Virus record (IMG/VR): IMGVR_UViG_3300027806_000142 | Coordinates: 1 to 26,163 of that record | Source of the DNA: a virus | DNA length: 26,163 nt | Direction: 5' to 3' (one strand) | Shown: positions 20,126-26,163 of the stretch, in pieces | Position numbering within the stretch: position 1 is the first letter of the stretch | Layout of the letters: every line of letters starts with the position of its first letter | Notes under the pieces: model-generated | The model's input: the letters and a program-made list of their open reading frames with translations, nothing else | Told to the model about the DNA's origin: nothing | Databases searched by the model: none | Position numbers and translations under genes: made by a program

Positions 20126-21139
20126 ATGGAAGTTACTTTGATTGAGAAACACAACTCATTAAAGAAGGGTGCGCAAGTGAGCATCCGACCTTATGTGGAC
20201 ACGACAGCAGACAACATGGGTCTGCAACGCTACAACATGGCGTTGTTTGAAAACTGTTTTCACGAAGAACCCTTGGTCTGTCTGACCAACAACGGCATTA
20301 GCCGTTATGTGACAGGACTCAATGAGTTCGCTCCTGAGCTCAAAGACCTGGAAGACGATGAGCGTGAAGCGCAGATTAACCAGATCCGCATCACCGTATC
20401 CCAGTTGGAAAAAGAACTGGCGTCTAACATCGTTGACCCCAAGGATCCTGAGTTCTGGAACAAGGTGAAGCTGCTTAGACCAGATAATGCAGATTTCTGG
20501 GAAAAGGTAGTTATCCGCATGGGAAATGACCCTGTGTTCTTGGATCCGGCCAAAGACCCTTATGACCTCATCAAGATGAAGGCTATTGAGGCAGGAGGAT
20601 TCTCACTCATTGCGGGCTCGCTGGAAGATGCACGCAGAACCCCAGGCGCTAAGTTTTACCTGGATAAGTTTGAAGAAACAGCTTCCATCAGAACTGAAGT
20701 TAAAAAATTACGCAACAAGGCCTTGGCTGAATTGCAAAAGCTCTTTGACAAGAACCAGAACAAATTGTTCTACGTGTGCAAAATCGTGGATCCTAACTCC
20801 ACCCAGTACCGTAAGACTACACCTATTGACATCCTGTATGACAATATGGATAAGTACATTAACGGTGAGTCAGTGGATAAGGACAAGCGCAAAACAGCGC
20901 AGCGATTCCTGGATGTGATTGCACTGGACATGGAAACGCTCAAGATCCGCGCTATGGTGAAAGACGCCAACCTGTACAAGTTTATTGCAACACGTGGTGA
21001 TGGATTTATCTATCACATGAAGAGCGCGACCATGGTGGGTAAAAACCCATCAGACGTGGTAGAGTACCTAAAGAACCCTCTGAATGAGGACATCTTGGCG
21101 GACATTACCAAGAACGTAGAAAAAATGTGGAACGCATAA
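20126..21139 (+). CDS. Hypothetical virion-region protein, 337 aa
   Basis: Start set at ATG 20126 (MEVTLIEKHNSLKKGAQVSI); the frame is open into the structured RNA upstream but without a better start. The N-terminal 70 residues look folded (PLVCLTNNGISRYVTGLNEF). The rest is helical and charged (DDEREAQINQIRITVSQLEK, RTEVKKLRNKALAELQKLFD) and contains a repeat-like D-P-[KE]-D-P-E pattern. It lies between the capsid and head-completion genes, so it is likely structural or an assembly factor. I do not recognise the family. Confidence 0.75.
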   Translation: MEVTLIEKHNSLKKGAQVSIRPYVDTTADNMGLQRYNMALFENCFHEEPLVCLTNNGISRYVTGLNEFAPELKDLEDDEREAQINQIRITVSQLEKELASNIVDPKDPEFWNKVKLLRPDNADFWEKVVIRMGNDPVFLDPAKDPYDLIKMKAIEAGGFSLIAGSLEDARRTPGAKFYLDKFEETASIRTEVKKLRNKALAELQKLFDKNQNKLFYVCKIVDPNSTQYRKTTPIDILYDNMDKYINGESVDKDKRKTAQRFLDVIALDMETLKIRAMVKDANLYKFIATRGDGFIYHMKSATMVGKNPSDVVEYLKNPLNEDILADITKNVEKMWNA

Positions 21140-21165
21140 CATACACCATCCTCAAGGTTTGGGCT

Positions 21166-21201
21166 CAGGGTAACACCGGGCCCTGCCTTCTGGATACCAG
21201 A
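21166..21201 (+). other. Pair of short hairpins between two virion genes
   Basis: CAGGG (21166-21170) pairs with CCCTG (21181-21185), and TCTGG-ata-CCAGA (21189-21201) follows directly, five bases before the next ATG at 21206. No U-tract is present. The second hairpin sits where it could limit access to the start codon. Confidence 0.4.
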
Positions 21202-21205
21202 CAAT

Positions 21206-21907
21206 ATGAATAACATACAGTTACAGATCAAAATCAAGCAGCGGTTGAACAAACTGTCTTCTATGGATTATGACAACATTGAGTGCTGGCAGATCGCGGA
21301 AGCGTTCAATAAAGCACAACTTGAGTTTGTCAGACGCCAGGTACATGGAGTGAACCAGACCAAAGAAGGGGATGAGAGCTCTAAAGTACTGATTGATGAT
21401 TTGCAATGTCTGTTGACGGAAACATCGCTTACAGGCACTCATGGGGAAGTTTATTTTCAGAGTGGCGATTTGCCAGACAATTACCTGTTTTATAAAAGCG
21501 TGGGAGCATCTGCCAAAACAGATTGCTGTCCTGACCGCAGGCTGGTAGTATACCTGGCTCCGGTAGCTGACGTGACCAACCTGCTGTTTGACCAGCTGAG
21601 AAGTCCAAGCGCAGAGTGGGGTGAAACTTTCTGCACGCTTATAGACAACAGGGTGAGGATTTATCATGATGGTAAGTTCCAAGTCGCTGAACCTAAGCTG
21701 ACTTATTATCGCAATCCAGTGAATGTAGAGTTTACAGGCTGTGTGAATCTTGCTACAGGCGTGGCCAGTACACAAGATGTGGAGTGTGAACTTAAAGATG
21801 ATGTAGCTGAATTGATTGTTGATGAGGCCGTTTCTATACTGGCTGGCGACATTGAAAGCGTACTGCAGTATCAGCGTAACAAAACCAACGCAACACAGAA
21901 TAACTAA
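21206..21907 (+). CDS. Head-completion / connector-type protein, 233 aa
   Basis: The N-terminus (LQIKIKQRLNKLSSMDYDNI then ECWQIAEAFNKAQLEFVRRQ and VHGVNQTKEGDESSKVLIDD) is very close in style to a head-completion/stabilisation protein found after the capsid gene in crAss-like and related phages. The middle holds a C-C-P-D motif, then strands (RVRIYHDGKFQVAEPKLTYY), and an acidic helix at the end (DDVAELIVDEAVSILAGDIE). It likely binds below the portal and joins head to tail. The stop overlaps the next ATG by one base. Confidence 0.7.
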   Translation: MNNIQLQIKIKQRLNKLSSMDYDNIECWQIAEAFNKAQLEFVRRQVHGVNQTKEGDESSKVLIDDLQCLLTETSLTGTHGEVYFQSGDLPDNYLFYKSVGASAKTDCCPDRRLVVYLAPVADVTNLLFDQLRSPSAEWGETFCTLIDNRVRIYHDGKFQVAEPKLTYYRNPVNVEFTGCVNLATGVASTQDVECELKDDVAELIVDEAVSILAGDIESVLQYQRNKTNATQNN

Positions 21908-22344
21908 TGGAACAACCAATATACAAACTTAAACGCAGAAGTGAATCGACAGGACAGGGACCGCTGTGCGACAGCGTTGCGGCATGTGTTTCTGAACTGA
22001 TGAATGCGCGGACGTCTTTCCACAAGTTGCATCTTCGTGTACAAGGCCTTGGTTCATTTGCATCACACAATGCACTTAATGAACTTTATGATGCTTTACC
22101 TGGTCATGCAGATGCACTGGCAGAACAGTATCAGGGTGCGCGCGAGATGATCTTAAATTATGGTGAAGAAAAAGCTGCCAGAATTTTGAACGACGTCACA
22201 GATGCATTATCTTATTTAAGAGAGCTGACAGACATGGTCAACAATCTGCAAAGCAAAATACCTTTCAGTGAGATCGTGAATGACCTTGACACCATCAAGA
22301 GCACGATTAACTCCATCAAGTACAAGCTTCTCTTTTTACAATGA
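21907..22344 (+). CDS. DUF5856-like, ferritin-like helical bundle protein, 145 aa
   Basis: The protein is all helical, with the segment ARTSFHKLHLRVQGLGSFAS followed by HNALNELYDALPGHADALAE and QYQGA. This H-x-x-H/L-K-x ... H-x-A-L-x-E-x-Y pattern matches DUF5856, a family of phage proteins with a ferritin-like four-helix arrangement. Whether the metal ligands of true ferritins or Dps are kept cannot be judged, because the Glu/His pattern is partial. It sits among virion genes, so it may be a minor virion or DNA-protecting protein. Confidence 0.6.
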   Translation: MEQPIYKLKRRSESTGQGPLCDSVAACVSELMNARTSFHKLHLRVQGLGSFASHNALNELYDALPGHADALAEQYQGAREMILNYGEEKAARILNDVTDALSYLRELTDMVNNLQSKIPFSEIVNDLDTIKSTINSIKYKLLFLQ

Positions 22345-22373
22345 TTTTTTTTAACCCTTAATTCTTATAAACT

Positions 22374-23840
22374 ATGGCTTATTTTCCACACGCGTACCAA
22401 AAGATGTTGGTCGCAAACAGTCCCACTCCATTCAAGCTTGGAACTGGTACAGAAGCAACTACTACCTTACTTCCTGGGCAGGTAGGTATTGTTGACCCTA
22501 AAAATCACAAACTCGTTGACCTTGCAGAACCCGCTGTAGATCTGTACGGAAACGGTCTGAGAATGATTTACCTGGCACAGGGAAGCTTTTATCAATCTGA
22601 TAAATTAGGCTCTTCTTTGCACGGTGGATATAAAGAGACTGTAAAGTCTAAAGGTATCAACCCAAAGTATGTAAGTGCTTTTTACTTAACCAAAAGTGCT
22701 GAAGCGGCTCAACATGTGTTGATGGTTAGACCTGCCAAAGACTGTGAAACTCTTGAGTGCGACACTACCTACCGTTTACGTGTAGACGTAAAAGGTTCTC
22801 CTGCCTTGCGTTTTTTAACGCACAACCTGTATCAAACACTTGATGCTCATAGCGGTTGTTGCGGTACCAACCCCGTTGACCCAATGGTCTTGTTGTTGCA
22901 ATGGAAGGAAGCAATCAATGCATCTCCCATCTTGAATCAGTTTGTTCAAGCTGCGGTGTTTAATGTTGCCTCAACTGCTACAACCAGCGCTTCTCCTGGA
23001 ACAAACATAACTGCTATTTCTGCTACTTTTGACATGGCCAGCACAACGGCTGTGGCTGAAGGACAACGTGTTGTAGGTGCAAGATTTCCTGTAGGTGCCG
23101 TAGTAACTAGTAAAACTGCAGGTAAGGTAACCATTTCTTTTCCAGATACTGGTGTTACTCCTGATGCAGCATCATTTAATAATGAGCCTGTTACGTTTTA
23201 TTCTCCAGTAACGACTGCGTTTTCAGCATATACTCCAGATGCGACTCCTGCTACAAATGACTGCTTTTTGACATTGACCGGTGCATATAGCGCTACTGAT
23301 TTTCAGGATTGCTCTTTTTCTCCTATGGATCATGTTGAATATCAGCCAATTGAAATCTATGCATCTGTTGTAGAGCAGACTGACGTTCCTTGTGACACAT
23401 CATGTTTTGGAAAGGGTGGAGTAATTACCAATCCTGCAAACGCGGTGATTAGCAACGGTGGTGTTTATGTATTGGCACAAGCCAAGCAAGGTAAAGGATT
23501 CGGTGAAACTGTAGTACGTGAGTACATCCTTGACAAGCGCTACAGACAAGAGCCATGGAACCAAGATCCACGTTTACGTGAGGTATTGGGTAACACTACT
23601 CTTACTACTGACATAAGCAGAACTGCTAAGTACTGGGCATTGCACATTTTACACAATGTACCTCGTAGCAGCAACCCAAGCGGAACTATGGATAGCGATC
23701 AATATTTGATCAAAATTGTGTTCCCTGCTTCTGACAGCGCTGACCTTTCTATAGGCAGTTTCATTGATTTCTTGAATGCCTATTTTGCAGCTGCCGGAAA
23801 CCCAGTGGCGTGTGTTGATGAATTTGGTGTTCCTGTGTAA
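22374..23840 (+). CDS. Abundant virion (probable tail or decoration) protein, 488 aa
   Basis: Begins MAYFPHAYQKMLVANSPTPF. It has its own TTAACCCTTAA leader and a strong terminator, and its codon use is like that of the capsid gene, which suggests high expression. The first 190 residues (YLAQGSFYQSDKLGSSLHGG, YKETVKSKGINPKYVSAFYL) and the last 120 (FGETVVREYILDKRYRQEPW) form a conserved-looking frame. Residues 200-310 are a Thr/Ala/Ser-rich insertion (TATTSASPGTNITAISATF) resembling an Ig-like or beta-sandwich domain. A tail tube/sheath-like or surface role is likely, but I cannot distinguish these. Confidence 0.7.
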   Translation: MAYFPHAYQKMLVANSPTPFKLGTGTEATTTLLPGQVGIVDPKNHKLVDLAEPAVDLYGNGLRMIYLAQGSFYQSDKLGSSLHGGYKETVKSKGINPKYVSAFYLTKSAEAAQHVLMVRPAKDCETLECDTTYRLRVDVKGSPALRFLTHNLYQTLDAHSGCCGTNPVDPMVLLLQWKEAINASPILNQFVQAAVFNVASTATTSASPGTNITAISATFDMASTTAVAEGQRVVGARFPVGAVVTSKTAGKVTISFPDTGVTPDAASFNNEPVTFYSPVTTAFSAYTPDATPATNDCFLTLTGAYSATDFQDCSFSPMDHVEYQPIEIYASVVEQTDVPCDTSCFGKGGVITNPANAVISNGGVYVLAQAKQGKGFGETVVREYILDKRYRQEPWNQDPRLREVLGNTTLTTDISRTAKYWALHILHNVPRSSNPSGTMDSDQYLIKIVFPASDSADLSIGSFIDFLNAYFAAAGNPVACVDEFGVPV

Positions 23841-23857
23841 GTAGCACCTGACTGATA

Positions 23858-23893
23858 AAAAAAGGAGATCATGGAAACTTGGTCTCCTTTTTT
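23858..23893 (+). terminator. Rho-independent terminator after the 488-aa gene
   Basis: AAAAAAGGAGA (23858-23868) pairs with TCTCCTTTTTT (23883-23893) around a 14-nt loop, 18 nt after the stop codon. The symmetrical A and T flanks allow it to act on either strand. Confidence 0.85.
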
Positions 23894-23927
23894 GTTTTCT
23901 AGCTGTTTTTTTTGTAAATTCTTATTG
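23891..23927 (+). promoter_or_regulatory. Possible promoter for the 188-aa gene
   Basis: TTTG at 23891-23894 lies 20 nt before TAAATTCT (23915-23922), a 6/8 match to TAnnTTTG. The motif ATTGTAGAG (23924-23932) follows, as at the other promoters here. It lies directly after a terminator and before the gene at 23955, where a promoter is expected. Confidence 0.35.
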
Positions 23928-23954
23928 TAGAGATTACTCTGCATTTTATATCCT

Positions 23955-24521
23955 ATGGCAACACTCAGACACAACCTATCCCTTGATGTTCCAGACACAG
24001 CGTGTGAGAACATCTTGCGCATCTGTGACGCATCTGTCTACGCGCAAGGCCTTGCCGTAGATTGTCAGCGTTTGGACATATATCTACCAGGGTATACCGT
24101 ACCTGTTTATATCAGTGAAGGTCTTGAGCCTGCATTTTGCAAGAATCTTTCTGCAACCGACCTAGGTCTAATGCCTGTAAATAATCCTGCAATCACAGAG
24201 CTGCCAGACGGTTTATATACCATCAAGTTTTCTGTGTCCCCTAATGACAAGGTGTATGTAGAGTACTATCACCTTAGAACTACGGCAACATTAAACACTT
24301 ACTATAAAGAGCTGTGTAAAGTACAGCTGACAACTTGTGAACCCACACCTGAGCAACATGAAAAAATGCATGACCTCAGGTATATCAAGATGTTTTTGGA
24401 TGCGGCTAAGGCAAAGGCTGAATACTGCCATTCCCCAAAGGATGCCTCTAACATGCTGACTTATGCCCAAAAACTTTTAAAGAAGTACCAGAGCGGATGT
24501 TGCTCTACATGCAATTGCTAA
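23955..24521 (+). CDS. Virion-region protein with Cys-rich tail, 188 aa
   Basis: Begins MATLRHNLSLDVPDTACENI. The N-terminal 110 residues are beta-rich (RLDIYLPGYTVPVYISEGLE, GLYTIKFSVSPNDKVYVEYY), resembling a small jelly-roll or tail adaptor domain. Then a helical segment (RYIKMFLDAAKAKAEYCHSP) leads to the Cys-rich C-terminus GCCSTCNC. It is the first gene of a four-gene unit ending in the large FnIII protein. Related proteins appear next to tail or appendage genes in Bacteroidota phages. Exact role unknown. Confidence 0.7.
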   Translation: MATLRHNLSLDVPDTACENILRICDASVYAQGLAVDCQRLDIYLPGYTVPVYISEGLEPAFCKNLSATDLGLMPVNNPAITELPDGLYTIKFSVSPNDKVYVEYYHLRTTATLNTYYKELCKVQLTTCEPTPEQHEKMHDLRYIKMFLDAAKAKAEYCHSPKDASNMLTYAQKLLKKYQSGCCSTCNC

Positions 24522-24536
24522 CCAACCAACAAGTAT

Positions 24537-24701
24537 ATGGCAAAATGTAACAACTGTAGTGCAAACCTAGGCTGTAGCTGCCAGGTACGCACAGCTTCAG
24601 ACGGACGTTCTGTATGTTCCAACTGTATTACGCAGTATGAAAACATGCTAAAGCTGACCCAGAATATTCAAAACATCAATCTCAACAACTATAACAGGTG
24701 A
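24537..24701 (+). CDS. Small zinc-ribbon-like protein, 54 aa
   Basis: The frame runs from ATG at 24537 (MAKCNNCSANLGCSCQVRTA) to TGA at 24699-24701. Three cysteine pairs, C4-x2-C7, C13-x-C15 and C-S-N-C near residue 30, fit a zinc ribbon. The rest is a Gln/Asn-rich helix (QYENMLKLTQNIQNINLNNY). Its stop overlaps the next start as GTGA, so it belongs to the coupled run. It could be a structural adaptor or a small regulatory protein. Confidence 0.7.
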   Translation: MAKCNNCSANLGCSCQVRTASDGRSVCSNCITQYENMLKLTQNIQNINLNNYNR

Positions 24702-24925
24702 ATACCTTAGAGCACATCAATGAGCTTTTTGCAGATGCAGTTTTTCAGGAAATGCAGAAGAAGCGCTTTGGTCTGAAGTCTTGCCGCGCCAAGGTGGATG
24801 CGGTATTGGCAGATGACCTACGCACCATCTACATGCGTAACCTGGAGCGCAAGGGCTGCGGATGCTCAGTGGAATATCAAGGTTGTTCACATACAGCTGT
24901 TGAAGAAAGAATCAATACCCTATGA
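24698..24925 (+). CDS. Small Cys-containing protein, 75 aa
   Basis: Starts with GTG at 24698 (read as Met; N-T-L-E-H-I-N-E-L-F follows), fixed by overlap with the zinc-ribbon gene stop. Two helices (LFADAVFQEMQKKRFGLKSC, DAVLADDLRTIYMRNLERKG) are followed by C-G-C-S and G-C-S-H. The stop overlaps the next ATG (ATGA). Function unknown. The run of Cys-rich small proteins before a large appendage protein suggests assembly partners. Confidence 0.65.
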   Translation: MNTLEHINELFADAVFQEMQKKRFGLKSCRAKVDAVLADDLRTIYMRNLERKGCGCSVEYQGCSHTAVEERINTL

Positions 24926-26163
24926 AGCCAGTAAAATCCAACATAACTCAAACGTCAGAGGCATGCACTCCGGTGTCATCCAATTGCGTGATCTGGCAGG
25001 GTCCAGACATTCCTTGTCTTAGCCTTTGCTCTGGTGACTCTGTTACCGAGGTAGTTTACAAACTGGGTACGCTTTTCTGCGAAATAGCAGATAGCGCATT
25101 TGACATTGACCTGACCTGTCTTTTGACAGAGGGGGATGTTGCACCTACCACCCGTGATGAGTTTTACCAGTTAGTAGTTACTAAACTTTGCCTGGCATTA
25201 TCAGCCAATGGAATAGTTACTCCTGAAACTGAAGTATATGATTTGCCAGAGTGTTTGCAGTATACAGATAGCGATGGGAACACCATTACCACCCTGCCTC
25301 TCACAGAGTACGTAGAGCATATTGCTCAGGCAATTTGTGACATTTACTTGGTTATTGGTGACTTGGATACCAACATCAAGTCACTGGAAAACCGTGTGAC
25401 TTTGCTGGAAAGCAACAGTTCAGGGGGAAGTGTTAACCCGCTTATAAATGTAACGGTACAGTGTGCCAGCGGACCTACACCAGGCGCATCTCTTCCTGTA
25501 CAACAGGCCTTTTATAACTTAGAAAATAAGTTTTGTGCGCTTTCTCAGGTACTAGGTACAGTAGCTCAGATCAATGCTGTTATTGCAACAGAGTGTACAG
25601 GCCTAGATACACAGTCTACTTTAATGGACAGCGATGTATTGATGCAAGAGCTTCCTGGTTGGGTAATAAGCCCTGTAACGCTCATGGAGAATCTTAACAA
25701 CATGTGGCTGACTATTTGCGATATGCGCTCAAAGATTACAGAGTGCTGTGGTACGCCTGTTGCATCTTGTGTACTACTTCCTCCGACTAATGTTGCTGTT
25801 AGTGGATTGACCAATACCACAGCGACAGTTAGCTGGTCTCTACCTTTGACTGGAACCAGCGAAACTCCTGTTGAGTATATGATTCAAGCGTTTATGGCAT
25901 CTGGTGGTTTACCTTCTGGCAGCGCTGTACTCACTCAATATGTTAATCATCCCACAAATGTTATTAATCTGAATACAGCGGCTTTGGAAGAAGGCAAACC
26001 TTATGTTGTTCAGATCACCGCTCTTTATTCTTGCGGAGAATCCGCAGTTGCCCAAACCATAAGTGAACTTCGTGTAGCTGCTACATCACTTTGTATTTAT
26101 CTGTTTGAAGAGAACGCAACAGGTTCTATTGCAACATGCCGCAGTGTAACTTATCCTGTGCAA
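24922..26163 (+). CDS. Large virion appendage protein with fibronectin-III domain, cut by window edge (at least 414 aa)
   Basis: The ATG at 24922 opens a frame without stop to the window end. The N-terminal part is Cys-rich (ACTPVSSNC, GPDIPCLSLCSGDSVTEVVY). A coiled-coil stretch lies at about residues 147-166 (DTNIKSLENRVTLLESN). A second Cys-containing helical part follows. A fibronectin type III-like domain spans about 286-375 (PPTNVAVSGLTNTTATVSWS, GKPYVVQITALYSCGESA). FnIII domains are common in phage tail fibres and host-contact proteins. It is likely a fibre, baseplate or head-fibre protein; its C-terminus lies outside. Confidence 0.75.
   Translation, partial: MKPVKSNITQTSEACTPVSSNCVIWQGPDIPCLSLCSGDSVTEVVYKLGTLFCEIADSAFDIDLTCLLTEGDVAPTTRDEFYQLVVTKLCLALSANGIVTPETEVYDLPECLQYTDSDGNTITTLPLTEYVEHIAQAICDIYLVIGDLDTNIKSLENRVTLLESNSSGGSVNPLINVTVQCASGPTPGASLPVQQAFYNLENKFCALSQVLGTVAQINAVIATECTGLDTQSTLMDSDVLMQELPGWVISPVTLMENLNNMWLTICDMRSKITECCGTPVASCVLLPPTNVAVSGLTNTTATVSWSLPLTGTSETPVEYMIQAFMASGGLPSGSAVLTQYVNHPTNVINLNTAALEEGKPYVVQITALYSCGESAVAQTISELRVAATSLCIYLFEENATGSIATCRSVTYPVQ

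Noticed and set aside
1-26163. CRISPR array, insertion sequence, integrase/attachment site, or stop-codon reassignment
   Set aside because: No regularly spaced repeats, transposase or recombinase motifs were seen, and TAA, TAG and TGA all end genes normally, so none of these is supported.

Overview
This window is a segment of a tailed double-stranded DNA phage (or prophage) genome that most likely infects a member of the Bacteroidota. The evidence is a complete head module (large terminase, portal, putative scaffold, HK97-type major capsid protein, head-completion protein) whose proteins look like those of crAss-like and related Bacteroidota phages. Promoters also fit the Bacteroidota consensus TTTG-N19..21-TAnnTTTG, and start codons follow A/T-rich leaders without Shine-Dalgarno sites. 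All three stop codons are used normally, so the standard code applies. No integrase, lysis gene, replication polymerase or host gene is visible.

Layout. Positions 1-5700 form a leftward (minus-strand) early or accessory arm of very small genes: membrane peptides, a lipoprotein, a pair of paralogous 180-residue proteins and several unknowns. They are separated by unusually long intergenic stretches full of inverted repeats. A 400-bp stretch around 4.72-5.12 kb is especially rich in palindromes and G-runs and could be an origin or control region. From 5762 nearly everything is on the plus strand. Positions 5762-7870 hold a control and accessory block: a three-step promoter array with 28-bp period, a coiled-coil protein, a GroES-like co-chaperonin, tRNA-Met(CAT), two small proteins that I read as anti-defence signal sponges (an Acb2-like protein and a Tad2/DUF2829 protein), tRNA-Tyr(GTA) and a tRNA-like structured element.

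Positions 7867-11888 are a compact, translationally coupled run: a putative winged-helix protein, an HU/IHF-like protein, a Cys-rich protein, a PD-(D/E)XK nuclease, an arginyl-transferase (ATE)-like acyltransferase, several small proteins, and a 59-residue gene nested against the terminase start. Positions 11888-19903 are the packaging and head genes (TerL, portal, scaffold, major capsid), with an internal promoter before the scaffold and a strong terminator after the capsid gene. Positions 19987-20095 hold a candidate structured RNA. Positions 20126-26163 are further virion genes: an unknown 337-residue protein, a head-completion/connector protein, a DUF5856-like helical protein, a large virion protein with its own terminator, small Cys-rich proteins, and a fibronectin-III-containing protein cut by the window edge.

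The most interesting points are the tandem Acb2-like/Tad2 cassette between tRNA genes, the ATE-like transferase in a phage late operon, the nested promoter array, and several strong RNA structures that no gene explains. Function names rest on motif recognition by eye; no database search was run.
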